Assembly: GCA_902462525.1 (NCBI GenBank)
Contig: CABQCA010000041.1
Coordinates: 1-15,505, forward strand
DNA length: 15,505 bases
Direction of reading: 5' to 3'
Origin: an uncultured Porphyromonadaceae bacterium
Lineage (GTDB): Bacteria; Bacteroidota; Bacteroidia; Bacteroidales; Muribaculaceae
Position numbers and translations under genes: made by a program. The notes below the pieces were generated by a model. That model was given only the letters and a program-made list of their open reading frames with translations, was not told where the DNA came from and did no database searches. Below, in pieces: positions 1-8,962 of the stretch (positions are counted from its first letter, which is position 1; the number at the start of each line of letters is the position of its first letter).

Positions 1-1
1 A

Positions 2-991
2 CTCTTCCTCACACATGGCAAGAGCGGCCTCATGCCGGGTTCGACTGAAGCTATATTCCGCAATCCCGTTATCGAGTGGAACCGCTCGAACTGGGGCCAG
101 ACACGATGCTACGGCACCCAGTTCCTCGACCCCGAAGGCGGCATTATCTTCCAGCCAACCGCAAACTATGTCAACTACTACGGCATGGCCAACGGTCTGC
201 CTCTCGATGATCCCGATTCGCACTTCGACAAATCGCATCCCTGGAAAGACCGCGACCCGCGTTTCTATCACGACATCCGCTTCGACGGCTGCCGTCTGGA
301 GCTCGGAGGCGACAAGGCTGCCGACAACATACGCTATGCGCCCCTTTATACCGACGGCATAATGCGCGATCAGATAAAAGGCAGCCGCACAGGCTATCTC
401 AACTACAAGTTCGTGCGTGACGACTTCAATCAGTGGGACAAAGGCGGTGCCTCGAACTGGGGCGCAAACAACCACCTGCTCGTACCCTACATGCGTCTGG
501 CCGACATCTATCTGATGTATGCCGAAGCCGCAGCACAGGCTACAAGCGTGCCCACAGGAAAATCGTCGAACTGCGCCCTCAATGCTGTTGATGCCATCAA
601 CACCATCCGTGCCCGTGCCGGCGTCGACCCCGTCAACGCTAAATATACCGGCTCTATCGACGCCTTCATGAGCGAAGTACGCCGCGAACGTGCCGTCGAA
701 CTGGCATTCGAGGCTCACCGCTTCAACGACCTGCGCCGCTGGCTCCTCCTCGACAAGTATCCCTACAACATCAAGACCTCGCAGGAATTCCAGCGTGTCG
801 GCGACCTCAAAGATATCGAAAAAGATTCCTCCAAAGGCGTAAACACCAAGAATCCCCAGGAAAACGAAGTAATCGGTTTCCACGAGGAAGTGATCCTCAC
901 CCGCAACTTCACCGAAAAACACTACTGGCTGCCACTGAAGGTCAACGACTCCAAAATGTATGTTGAATTCGGCCAGAACCCCGGCTGGTGA
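2..991 (+). CDS. xusB: SusD/RagB-family xylan-binding outer-membrane lipoprotein, 5' end missing (XusB-like)
   Basis: This is the C-terminal part, about 329 residues, of a SusD-family protein, the surface lid that binds glycan over a SusC pore. The reading frame is open from the first bases of the window, so the signal peptide, lipobox and N-terminal TPR region lie upstream. Visible family traits are the DRDPRF stretch (about residues 83-88 of the fragment), the YMRLADIYLMYAEAAAQA helix, the helical block RRERAVELAFEAHRFNDLRRW, which closely matches the SusD consensus, and the terminal GQNPGW. A second full SusD follows two genes later, so this one should pair with a SusC gene just outside the window. 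By order it matches xusB of the Prevotella bryantii xus cluster. The family call is near certain; the gene symbol rests on synteny only. The in-frame ATG at 32 is not the true start, because conserved-looking sequence continues upstream of it. Confidence 0.9.
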   Translation, partial: LFLTHGKSGLMPGSTEAIFRNPVIEWNRSNWGQTRCYGTQFLDPEGGIIFQPTANYVNYYGMANGLPLDDPDSHFDKSHPWKDRDPRFYHDIRFDGCRLELGGDKAADNIRYAPLYTDGIMRDQIKGSRTGYLNYKFVRDDFNQWDKGGASNWGANNHLLVPYMRLADIYLMYAEAAAQATSVPTGKSSNCALNAVDAINTIRARAGVDPVNAKYTGSIDAFMSEVRRERAVELAFEAHRFNDLRRWLLLDKYPYNIKTSQEFQRVGDLKDIEKDSSKGVNTKNPQENEVIGFHEEVILTRNFTEKHYWLPLKVNDSKMYVEFGQNPGW

Positions 992-1015
992 TAAACCAAT
1001 TAAAGAATCACATCA

Positions 1016-3835
1016 ATGGAAAAAATACACAAACTGATATATAGCGCATTGGCGGCCGCTGCAGCCCTCTCGCCCGCAGGCGTGTGGGCCGACGACAACA
1101 CCACCGAAGCCGATTCGACCGGCAACAAGGTGCAGCTGGCTTTCCGGAGCGCTTCGCCCGACGAAATTTTCGGCGGTGTCTCGGAGGTAAACGTCCGGGA
1201 ACTTCAGAAGAAAAGCTACTCCACATACAGCCTTTCTAACATGCAGAGCCTCGTGGCCGGCTACAACGGTCAGCTCTGGAATATGGGCGAGGCCCTTGTG
1301 CTCGTCGACGGTGTTCCCCGCGACGCCAACAACGTGATATCCGAGGAAATCGAATCCATCACATTCCTCAAAGGTGCCCAGGCAATAGTTCTCTACGGCA
1401 GCACGGCATCGAAAGGAGCAATCCTCATTACGACAAAACGCGGCAGCGACACCGGTCTGAAAGTGTCGGTACGCGGCAATGTCGAACTATATACACCCAA
1501 ACGCTATCCCAAATACCTGAGCGCGCCCGAGTATATGACGCTCTACAACGAGGCCCGCGCCAACGACGGTCTTTCACAGGCCTTCACCGATGTCGACATC
1601 TACAACTATGCCTCGGGCGTGAATCCCTGGCGGTATCCAGACATCAATTTCTTCTCCGGCGACTATCTGCGCGACCATTCGTGGCGCTATGAGGGTCAGG
1701 CCGAGTTTACAGGCGGAGGCAAATTCGCCACATTCTATGCCCTTGTAGGCCTCTACCATACCGACGACATCATCAACTTCGGTGAAGGCAAAAACAACGG
1801 CACCACACGCCTGAACGTGCGCGGCAACATCGACCTGCGTCTCAACGACTGGGTGACAGGCTGGGTGAATACGAGCGCCACTTTCTACGACAACCGCTCC
1901 GACCTCTCCAACTTCTGGAGCGAATCAGCCACGATGCGTCCTACGGTTCCGGGCGCTTCGCCGCTGGTACCCCTCATTCCTATCGACGCTATCGAAGAAG
2001 GCGACGAGAATTCCTGGGTACTGGTGAACAACTCGCGTTTTATCGTAGACGGCAAATACCTGCTGGGCGGTACCCAGCAGTACCAGACCAATCCCTTTGC
2101 GGCAATGTACGCCGCAGGTTACTCGAAGTGGACCAGCCGTCAGCTGCAGTTCGACGCCGGCATCCGCATCGGTCTCGATAAGGTTGTGCCGGGTCTGCGC
2201 TTCGTTGCCCGCGGTGCAGTCGACTACAACACAAGCTACACCACCTCGATAAACAACACCTACGCCACCTATCAGGCATCGTGGTCGCACTACGGCGGCA
2301 AGGACATGATAACAGAGATAAACAAATTCGGCAACGACCTCAGCAGCGGTGTGCAAAACATCAGCGCCTCGACCGAGCGTCAGACACTCATGTTCTCCGG
2401 TCAGTTCGACTATAAGAACCGCTTCGACGACATTCACGGAGTAGAAGCCAACCTCATAGCCCACGGCTACAAACGCACCATCACCGGTCAGTACCACCGC
2501 ACCACCAACGCCTCGCTGGCACTGCGTGCAGCCTATAACTACGACAGCCGCTACTACGCCGAATTCAACGGTGCTATAAATCACTCGGCGAAATTCGCCG
2601 AAGGTCACCGCAACGGGTTCTCACCCGTCGGCAGTCTGGGCTGGAGAATCAGCCAGGAAGACTTCCTCCGCGACTCGCACGTTGTCGACGAACTCCGTCT
2701 CAATGTCACCTATGGCAAAATACTTCAGGACGTAGACATCAACGGATATTACCTCTACGACAATAAGTTCACCGCCGACGGCGACTGGTGGGGCTGGAAC
2801 GACGCACACAAAGGCATACAGACTTTCGTGTCGCGTCAGGGCGCCAATCCCGATCTGACATTCGTAAAACGCAAAGAATTCAACGTCGGTCTCGACGCCT
2901 CGCTCTGGAACGGCACACTCAAGGCAACAGCCGAATTCTTTACCGTAGATATCGACGGTCTTCCCGTTCAGGCCACTAACTTCTATCCCAGCTACCTCGC
3001 CACCGGCTGGCCCAACAGCTCGTTCATACCCTGGATCAACTACGGCAAGCAGCGCCGCACCGGCTTCGACCTCGGCCTGACTGCTACCCACAGCTTCGGC
3101 GACGTAACGCTGTCGCTCGGTGCCAATGTGATGTACACCACAGCGAAGAACAAACGCGTAAGCGAAACTGTCGAATACGACTGGCTGCGTAGCGAAGGCG
3201 CAGACGTCGATGCAATGCGCGGTTACCGCTGCCTCGGTTTCTTCAAGGACGAGGCTGAAATAGCCGCTTCGGCAGTGATCAACAACAACACCAAACCCGG
3301 CGACCTCAAATATGAGGATATGAATAACGACGGTATCATCGACTCGCGCGACCAGGTTCAGATCGGTCGCTGGGGCGCTCCCTGGTCCTACGGCTTCAAC
3401 TTTACCGCCGAGTACAAGGGCTTCACCCTCTTCGTGGCCGGTTCGGGCAACGCCGGCGGCACGGCAATCATGAACAACAGCTACGCATGGGTCTACGGCG
3501 AACGCAAGTACTCTGATATAGTACGCAACCGCTGGACACCGGAAACAGCAGCCACTGCCACCTATCCCCGCCTCACCACCCAGAGCGGCGAACTCAACTT
3601 CGTAACCTCCGATTTCTGGACATTCTCCTCGGATGCCTTCTATCTCAATCAGGTGCAGCTCACCTATAATTTCCCAGCCCGCTGGTTCCGCGACAAATTC
3701 GTCAAGGGTCTCGATGTATATGTAAACGGCAACGACCTCCTCATGGCCTGCAGCCACCGCAAATACCGTGAGACAAACGTAGGAGGATCTCCCCAGATGC
3801 GTTCTTACAACCTCGGCGTGAAAATCAATTTCTAA
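1016..3835 (+). CDS. xusC: SusC-family TonB-dependent outer-membrane xylooligosaccharide transporter (XusC-like)
   Basis: This 939-residue protein is a SusC/RagA-type TonB-dependent beta-barrel that would import xylan oligosaccharides through the outer membrane. A type I signal peptide covers residues 1-25 (cleavage VWA/DD). The plug domain follows, with LVDGVPRD at 96-103 and LYGSTASKGAILITTKRG at 126-143, both typical of SusC plugs. The rest is aromatic-rich barrel sequence with a DMNNDGIIDSRDQ loop, ending in SYNLGVKINF with the usual C-terminal aromatic. The protein is short for a SusC (commonly 1000 residues or more) because there is no carboxypeptidase-regulatory-like domain between the signal peptide and the plug. 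Only a linker containing NKVQLAFR (37-44) stands where a TonB-box-like segment would be. It begins 24 bases after the preceding SusD gene and ends 19 bases before the next, so co-transcription is likely. Its partner is the following SusD gene. Confidence 0.93.
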   Translation: MEKIHKLIYSALAAAAALSPAGVWADDNTTEADSTGNKVQLAFRSASPDEIFGGVSEVNVRELQKKSYSTYSLSNMQSLVAGYNGQLWNMGEALVLVDGVPRDANNVISEEIESITFLKGAQAIVLYGSTASKGAILITTKRGSDTGLKVSVRGNVELYTPKRYPKYLSAPEYMTLYNEARANDGLSQAFTDVDIYNYASGVNPWRYPDINFFSGDYLRDHSWRYEGQAEFTGGGKFATFYALVGLYHTDDIINFGEGKNNGTTRLNVRGNIDLRLNDWVTGWVNTSATFYDNRSDLSNFWSESATMRPTVPGASPLVPLIPIDAIEEGDENSWVLVNNSRFIVDGKYLLGGTQQYQTNPFAAMYAAGYSKWTSRQLQFDAGIRIGLDKVVPGLRFVARGAVDYNTSYTTSINNTYATYQASWSHYGGKDMITEINKFGNDLSSGVQNISASTERQTLMFSGQFDYKNRFDDIHGVEANLIAHGYKRTITGQYHRTTNASLALRAAYNYDSRYYAEFNGAINHSAKFAEGHRNGFSPVGSLGWRISQEDFLRDSHVVDELRLNVTYGKILQDVDINGYYLYDNKFTADGDWWGWNDAHKGIQTFVSRQGANPDLTFVKRKEFNVGLDASLWNGTLKATAEFFTVDIDGLPVQATNFYPSYLATGWPNSSFIPWINYGKQRRTGFDLGLTATHSFGDVTLSLGANVMYTTAKNKRVSETVEYDWLRSEGADVDAMRGYRCLGFFKDEAEIAASAVINNNTKPGDLKYEDMNNDGIIDSRDQVQIGRWGAPWSYGFNFTAEYKGFTLFVAGSGNAGGTAIMNNSYAWVYGERKYSDIVRNRWTPETAATATYPRLTTQSGELNFVTSDFWTFSSDAFYLNQVQLTYNFPARWFRDKFVKGLDVYVNGNDLLMACSHRKYRETNVGGSPQMRSYNLGVKINF

Positions 3836-3854
3836 TATCTCATAGAAACACGAT

Positions 3855-5612
3855 ATGAAAAAAATCATAATACCGGCACTCTTCGCATTGGCTGCCACCC
3901 TGACAGGCTGCGACGATGTGTTCGAACCGGCACCCGAGAACAACCTCCCGCTGGACTTTCTCGAGGATAACTCAAGCTATGCCGAGAACATGCTCGGCGC
4001 AGTATACATCTATCTGCCCAACAACGGTTCATTCCCGTACAGCGAAGTAGCTACCGACGATGCCGTAAGCAACAGCGCCGACAACGGCTACCGCATCATG
4101 GCCTCGGGACGCTGGACCTCGCAGAACAACCCCATCAACCGCTGGGAAAACTGCCGTTCGGCCATACAATACTGCAATATCTTCCTCGAAAACATGGACC
4201 GCGTCACCTGGTCGAAGGATGAGGACGTTAACAAGCTCTTCGCCGAACGCTTCAAAGCCGAAGCACACGGTCTGCGCGCCATCCACATGTTCTACCTGCT
4301 GCAGTCGCATGCCGGCATCGATGCCGCCGGCAACCTTCTTGGCATTCCTGTAGTGGAAGTTTCCGAAAACTCAGGCAGCAACTTCAACGTGCCGCGCAAC
4401 ACCTTCGTAGAGTGCCTGCAGGCCATAGAGCGCGATGCAAAGGTAGCTCTCGAAGGACTGCCTACCCGCTACGGCTCGGCCTATTTCGACCAGATACGCG
4501 CCAAACATCCCGGTATCACCGACGGCCAGCTCGAGCGTGTCTTCGGCGCCAAGTTCACCGGCCGTATCGACGGTGAGATCATCGAAGCTTTCCTCGGCCG
4601 TCTTGCTCTGATGGCCGCAAGCCCGGCTTTTGAGGCTTCGGGCTGCACTTGGGCACAGGCCGCCGACGCAAACGCAAAAATAGTGAACTATGCCGGGGGC
4701 GTGTACGGCCTCGACCCCACAGGCGCCACATGGTACTGCGACCCCGACATCGAGAAATTGTCGGACTATGAAAGCCCTGCCGAAATAATCTGGCGCGGCG
4801 AACGCAGTTCAAACAACAACGATCTGGAAAAGGAAAACTTCCCGCCCACACTCTACGGCAACGGACGCGTCAATCCCACCCAGAACCTTGTCGACGCTTT
4901 CCCCATGGCTAACGGTTACCCCATCACCGACCCCAAAGGCAACTACTCGGCCCAGAATCCCTACGCCGACCGCGACCCGCGTCTCGCTCAGTACATTATC
5001 TATGACGGTGCGAAAGCAGGCAATAACAACAAAGTGATTACTACTGCAGCGGACGGTAGCGACAACGATGCTCTCAACAAAATATCGACTTCGACCCGCA
5101 CTGGCTACTATATGAAGAAGCACCTCCGTCAGGACGTGAACTGCGACCCCAATGCCAGCCAGGGCAAGGCGCACTACATGGCCCGCATGCGCTACACCGA
5201 ATTCTTCCTCAACTATGCCGAAGCAGCCAACGAAGCCTGGGGTCCCACGGGCACCGGCAGCAATGCATTCTCGGCCTACGATGTAATCAAGGAAATCCGT
5301 CTGCGTGCAGGTATCGGACTCGAAAACGGCGACGCATACCTCGAAGAATGCAAGGCCGACAAAGAGAAGATGCGTCAGCTCATACGCAACGAACGCCGCA
5401 TCGAGCTTTGCTTTGAAGGCTTCCGTTTCTTCGACCTGCGCCGCTGGAAAGCCGACCTCAACGAGACCGCACGCGGCATGAACATCACCGATGGTGTGTT
5501 CACACCATTCGACGTTGAGACACGCAACTACCGCGACTACATGTACTACGGTCCCATACCCTATACCGAGGTTCTCAAATTCAGCGAACTGAAGCAGAAC
5601 GCCGGCTGGTAA
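3855..5612 (+). CDS. xusD: SusD/RagB-family xylan-binding surface lipoprotein (XusD-like)
   Basis: This is a complete 585-residue SusD homologue, predicted to bind xylan chains at the cell surface and cap the XusC-like pore encoded just upstream. The N-terminus is a lipoprotein signal with lipobox LTGC (Cys19). The acidic DD directly after the cysteine is the type of charge pattern associated with surface export of Bacteroidetes lipoproteins. The N-terminal half includes the YCNIFLENMD and GLRAIHMFYLLQSHAG helices of the TPR-like scaffold. The C-terminal half has YADRDPRL, then RYTEFFLNYAEAANEAWG, then RNERRIELCFEGFRFFDLRR, and it ends KQNAGW. Length is normal for the family. The start is chosen at the ATG that opens the signal peptide; the leader is A-rich and lacks a Shine-Dalgarno motif. 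The order SusC-SusD-SusC-SusD followed by a DUF1735 protein and GH10 matches the xus core. Confidence 0.94.
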   Translation: MKKIIIPALFALAATLTGCDDVFEPAPENNLPLDFLEDNSSYAENMLGAVYIYLPNNGSFPYSEVATDDAVSNSADNGYRIMASGRWTSQNNPINRWENCRSAIQYCNIFLENMDRVTWSKDEDVNKLFAERFKAEAHGLRAIHMFYLLQSHAGIDAAGNLLGIPVVEVSENSGSNFNVPRNTFVECLQAIERDAKVALEGLPTRYGSAYFDQIRAKHPGITDGQLERVFGAKFTGRIDGEIIEAFLGRLALMAASPAFEASGCTWAQAADANAKIVNYAGGVYGLDPTGATWYCDPDIEKLSDYESPAEIIWRGERSSNNNDLEKENFPPTLYGNGRVNPTQNLVDAFPMANGYPITDPKGNYSAQNPYADRDPRLAQYIIYDGAKAGNNNKVITTAADGSDNDALNKISTSTRTGYYMKKHLRQDVNCDPNASQGKAHYMARMRYTEFFLNYAEAANEAWGPTGTGSNAFSAYDVIKEIRLRAGIGLENGDAYLEECKADKEKMRQLIRNERRIELCFEGFRFFDLRRWKADLNETARGMNITDGVFTPFDVETRNYRDYMYYGPIPYTEVLKFSELKQNAGW

Positions 5613-5646
5613 TCCCCTCCCATAACAAACAAAACAGATAAGATTC

Positions 5647-6720
5647 ATGAAAAAGTCAATTTTCATAATAGCTGTCCTCGGTGCCGCCATGACCGGCTGC
5701 CACAACAGTGACATCGATTTCGACGACTTCGACTACCAGACTATATATTTCTCCAAACAGTCGCCTCTGCGAACCATAACCCTGGGCGATGACGGCGAAT
5801 ATGACACAAGTCTCGACAACGCCCATAAATTCTACATCAAGGCTGCGCTGGGAGGCGTGAACGTGAACACAAGCACTCACTCGGCCGACTTCGTTGTCGA
5901 CAACTCTATGTGCGACAACGTCTACTTCGAAGACGGAACTCCCGTAAAAGCGATGCCGGCATCGTACTATGAGATAAAAGGCGACAAGATGGTCATCAAC
6001 CGCGGCGAAGTAATCGGCGGCGTCGAAGTACAGCTTTCCGACGCTTTCTTCGCCGACCCCGAAGCCGTCGGACTCCGTTATGTGATTCCCGTGCGCCTGA
6101 CTACTTCGGCCGATTCCATTCTTCAGGGCAAAGCCAAGGACGGAATCGAGAATCCGAACCGTCTCATATCCGACCACTGGGCAGTACAGCCTAAAGACTA
6201 CGTGTTCTATGCCGTAAACTACAAGAACAAGTATCATGGCTGCTGGACAGGCAAAGGAACCGATGTAATCGAGAACAACGGTGAGACCAGCACAGTCAAG
6301 CGCCTCCCCGAACTATGGGAAAAAGGCACTCTCCGCTATCTCACCACCAAGAGCCTGACAACTTCAGCCTACACATTCACACCTACCGTTCCGGTAATTG
6401 ATGAAAAAGGCAATAAAAGCGAAAAAACACTCAATTGCGAACTGCTCATAACCATCGGCGAAAACGGCGAAGGCACAGTGAGCACCGAAAGCGAAGGCTG
6501 CTCCGCATCGGGCACTGCCAAGTGGACGTACAAGGGCGAACCCAAGGCCTGGGGCGATAAAGACCGCGATCTTCTGGAACTCAGCTATACATTCTCTATC
6601 GACTATGTGTACAACGCCCAGACCGGTCAGCACGCCACCTACAAACTGACGTCCGACGAACGCATGGTCATGCAAAGCCGTCAGAACAAACTTGTAGAGT
6701 TCAAATTTACCGTAAAGTAA
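5647..6720 (+). CDS. xusE: DUF1735-type surface glycan-binding lipoprotein (XusE-like)
   Basis: This 357-residue lipoprotein has lipobox MTGC (Cys18) followed by an acidic stretch (DIDFDDFD), consistent with surface display. Residues about 28-155 resemble the DUF1735/BT_3987-like N-terminal domain: QTIYFSK near 31-37 begins the first strand and LRYVIPVRL at 143-151 is the typical closing strand. Residues about 185-357 form a second beta-rich domain that starts near YKNKYHGCW and probably belongs to the lipocalin-like C-terminal groups that accompany DUF1735. No catalytic motif is visible. Proteins in this slot, between SusD and GH10, are regarded as surface glycan-binding proteins that help capture xylan; that role is inferred here from position and family. 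It lies 34 bases after the SusD gene and 13 bases before the xylanase gene. Subfamily of the C-terminal domain is unsure. Confidence 0.82.
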   Translation: MKKSIFIIAVLGAAMTGCHNSDIDFDDFDYQTIYFSKQSPLRTITLGDDGEYDTSLDNAHKFYIKAALGGVNVNTSTHSADFVVDNSMCDNVYFEDGTPVKAMPASYYEIKGDKMVINRGEVIGGVEVQLSDAFFADPEAVGLRYVIPVRLTTSADSILQGKAKDGIENPNRLISDHWAVQPKDYVFYAVNYKNKYHGCWTGKGTDVIENNGETSTVKRLPELWEKGTLRYLTTKSLTTSAYTFTPTVPVIDEKGNKSEKTLNCELLITIGENGEGTVSTESEGCSASGTAKWTYKGEPKAWGDKDRDLLELSYTFSIDYVYNAQTGQHATYKLTSDERMVMQSRQNKLVEFKFTVK

Positions 6721-6733
6721 AAACCGACCTAAA

Positions 6734-8848
6734 ATGAAAAATATAAAATTACTGGCTGCCATAGTCCTCGGCACCGGAGCTCTTGCCGGTTGCGCCGATA
6801 CAGACATCGACGTATACCAGATCGAGAAGCCTCAGAGCGTCGCCGACTATGAATACCTCGATGCCTATGCAGATCTCAAAAGCTATGTCGACCGGAGCGC
6901 CCACCCGAATTTCCTGCTCGGTACAGGCGTAGGGGTATCGGACTACAATAAGAAAGGTCTCGTATATTTGCTCACCAACAATAACTTCGACATTCTTACT
7001 GCCGGAAATGCCATGAAGTACGCCTCGGTGGTAGGCGATGACGGCTCGATGAATTTCAACACCGTGACAGAATTCGTCGACAATGCCGAAAAAGCCGGTG
7101 TCCAGATCTACGGTCATACATTCTGCTGGCACGAACAGCAGAATGTGAAATACCTCAACCGCCTTATCAAAGACCGCGAACTCGAAGTCGATCCCGACCA
7201 AAGCAATGAAGTCGAAGATGCCAAGCAGACCTATGCAGGCATGAGCAAATTCCCATTCTATGTGATGGGTTACGAACCCGCAATCATCGACGGAATCCTC
7301 ACCGTTCCGGAATATCCCGGATCATGGTATCAGTTCTTTGTAATGGACGGCCTGCAGTTCGTGGAAGGCCGCGAATACAAAGTTACCGCCCGTATACGCG
7401 GCAGTAAGCCCGGGTCGGTCAATGTACAGCTCGGCAACTGGGGCGCACTTCAGGAAGGCAAACTTGAATTCACCGACGAGTGGAGCGAAGCGAGCGTAAA
7501 GATGGCTCCTATGGGAACATCCGGCGGCTTCTCCGTCTTCCAGCCCGGCACTTTCGACGGCAAACTCGAAATCGAATGGGTGAAAGTGACTCACGAAGAA
7601 GCCCCCGCTGTCGAAGTGGAGAACGAAGTCACCTTCAAGACCTATACCGACGGTCCCTTCCCCTTCTATGCCATGGGCTGCGAGCCTCCGGTTATCGACG
7701 GCTGCATTCACTATGTGCCCGACGGAGCATGGCATCAATTCTTCATCCTCCCCGGCGGTGAAAACAAACTCACCGAAGGCAACTATGTGGTATACCTCGA
7801 CATCACTTCCTCGAAAGACGCCTCTTCCGGCATACAGCTGACAATTCAGAACGGCTGGGGCGGCGACGCACAGTCGATCAGCACCGGTGTCCCAGTAAGC
7901 GCCGGACAGAACACAGTGCGTCTGAAGTTCAACGACATAGTCGGAGGCGACTACGACGTTATCCTCAAGCCACAGACCTGTGATGCCACTCTCGACGTTC
8001 GTTCCGTACGCGTATGCAAAGTAGAGAGCATGAACACAATACCCCTCACGCCAGAAGAAAAAGCCGAAATTCTCGAAGCCGAGATGGAACGCTGGGTAAA
8101 GGGTATGATGGCAGCCACACACGGATATGTGAAAGCATGGGACGTTGTCAACGAAGCTATTTCAGGCGGCGGTGGTGCCCGCTACGACCTCCAGCACGCC
8201 GCAAACGACCCCAACGCCGATTCCAAGTTCTACTGGCAGGACTATCTGGGCGACGACTTCGTTCGTATCCCCGTCAAGTATGCCCGTCAGTACTTTGAGG
8301 AAAACGGTGGTAATCCCAACGAACTCAAGCTGTTCATCAACGACTACAACCTCGAAAGCGACTGGGACGACAATAAGAAACTGAAGAGTCTCATCGCATG
8401 GATCGAACAGTGGGAAAGCGACGGCGTCACCAAAATTGACGGCATAGGCTCGCAGATGCACATCAGCTACTACATGAATCCAGAAACACAGAAGAGCAAG
8501 TCGGACCATGTCGTAAAGATGCTCGAACTAATGGCCGCCACCGGCAAACTGGTGCGTCTCACCGAGTTCGACATGGGACTGGTAGACGAGAACGGTAACG
8601 ACGTTCCTACCGCCGAAGTAACTCTCGAACAGCACAAACTCATGTCGGATTACTACAAGTTCATAATCCGCAAATATTTCGAAATCGTACCTGTCGAACA
8701 GCAGTTCGGTATCACTTTCTGGTGCCAGACCGACGCTCCCGAAGAATCCGGTTGGCGTGCAAACCAGCCCGTAGGCATCTGGGACAGCGGCTACAACCGC
8801 AAGCCCGCCTATGCCGGCATAGCCGAAGGACTTGCCAATAAAGAATAA
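6734..8848 (+). CDS. xyn10C: GH10 endo-beta-1,4-xylanase lipoprotein with tandem CBM insertion in the catalytic domain
   Basis: This 704-residue enzyme should cut the beta-1,4-xylan backbone at the cell surface. The lipobox is LAGC (Cys20), followed by acidic residues. The GH10 barrel is split. The first part (about 45-150) has LLGTGVG, FDILTAGNAMKY (86-96 region, equivalent to the GH10 ENxMKW segment) and YGHTFCWHEQQ (active-site W132, H133). The second part (about 435-700) carries the acid/base Glu474 in WDVVNEAIS and the nucleophile Glu611 in RLTEFDMG, then GITFWCQTD. Between them, about 165-432, lie two related CBM4/CBM22-like beta-sandwich modules that begin FPFYVMGYEP (173) and FPFYAMGCEP (309). 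Such tandem insertions are known in the GH10 enzyme at the end of xus-type operons in Prevotella and Bacteroides. All key residues are present and there is no frameshift. A hairpin lies just after the stop. Confidence 0.95.
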   Translation: MKNIKLLAAIVLGTGALAGCADTDIDVYQIEKPQSVADYEYLDAYADLKSYVDRSAHPNFLLGTGVGVSDYNKKGLVYLLTNNNFDILTAGNAMKYASVVGDDGSMNFNTVTEFVDNAEKAGVQIYGHTFCWHEQQNVKYLNRLIKDRELEVDPDQSNEVEDAKQTYAGMSKFPFYVMGYEPAIIDGILTVPEYPGSWYQFFVMDGLQFVEGREYKVTARIRGSKPGSVNVQLGNWGALQEGKLEFTDEWSEASVKMAPMGTSGGFSVFQPGTFDGKLEIEWVKVTHEEAPAVEVENEVTFKTYTDGPFPFYAMGCEPPVIDGCIHYVPDGAWHQFFILPGGENKLTEGNYVVYLDITSSKDASSGIQLTIQNGWGGDAQSISTGVPVSAGQNTVRLKFNDIVGGDYDVILKPQTCDATLDVRSVRVCKVESMNTIPLTPEEKAEILEAEMERWVKGMMAATHGYVKAWDVVNEAISGGGGARYDLQHAANDPNADSKFYWQDYLGDDFVRIPVKYARQYFEENGGNPNELKLFINDYNLESDWDDNKKLKSLIAWIEQWESDGVTKIDGIGSQMHISYYMNPETQKSKSDHVVKMLELMAATGKLVRLTEFDMGLVDENGNDVPTAEVTLEQHKLMSDYYKFIIRKYFEIVPVEQQFGITFWCQTDAPEESGWRANQPVGIWDSGYNRKPAYAGIAEGLANKE
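7247..7594 (+). repeat. CBM module in the GH10 gene, copy 1 of a module duplicated at 9059-9412
   Basis: This segment encodes the first inserted beta-sandwich module of the xylanase, residues 172-287, from KFPFYVMGYEP to EWVKVTH. It aligns end to end with residues 33-150 of the stand-alone binding protein at 8963-10054. A hand alignment gives a little under half identical residues, with the best match at both ends. Within it, bases 7310-7338 are identical over 29 bases to 9119-9147, coding for the EYPGSWYQF region. The second inserted module (residues about 300-432) is a more distant copy. Confidence 0.85.
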
Positions 8849-8860
8849 CGTCGTATTATA

Positions 8861-8905
8861 GTCCGGAGGCGGAGGACGCCATCCGTGGCGGATTCACCTC
8901 CGGAC
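8861..8905 (+). terminator. Nested hairpin after the xylanase gene, possible terminator or mRNA-stabilising element
   Basis: Bases 8861-8869 (gtccggagg) pair perfectly with 8897-8905 (cctccggac), and inside them 8877-8881 (cgcca) pairs with 8886-8890 (tggcg) around a four-base loop. The sequence after the outer stem (tttatattt) is AT-rich but has only short T runs, so this is not a textbook intrinsic terminator. It may instead act in partial termination or in protecting the 3' end of the upstream message. It lies 12 bases after the GH10 stop. Confidence 0.6.
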
Positions 8906-8962
8906 TTTATATTTCCCCGATTAATATCCAAAAACCAATCCGCAAATAGAACTTAATACTGC

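Noticed and set aside
15..362. Open frame of 115 codons on the + strand at the left end.
   Set aside because: It overlaps the SusD fragment in another frame and its composition (Ser/Thr/Arg-rich, low complexity) is that of a shadow frame.
992..1015. Possible regulatory site between the first SusD gene and the SusC gene.
   Set aside because: The gap is 24 A-rich bases with no stem, promoter motif or repeat; it looks like an ordinary operon spacer.
2621..3943. Long antisense open frame of 440 codons opposite the SusC gene, with others opposite SusD, GH10 and the CBM gene.
   Set aside because: They mirror real coding frames, arise from GC-rich third positions, have no signal or domain pattern, and cross real gene boundaries.
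8861..8905. The nested hairpin read as a riboswitch or small RNA.
   Set aside because: It is only 45 bases with a simple nested stem, follows a stop codon closely, and shows no recognisable aptamer core; a 3'-end element is simpler.
8908..8915. Possible Bacteroidetes -7 promoter element (tatatttc against TAnnTTTG) upstream of the CBM protein gene.
   Set aside because: The last base does not match and the -33 position would fall inside the hairpin with no TTTG there. One degenerate match in AT-rich sequence is not enough.
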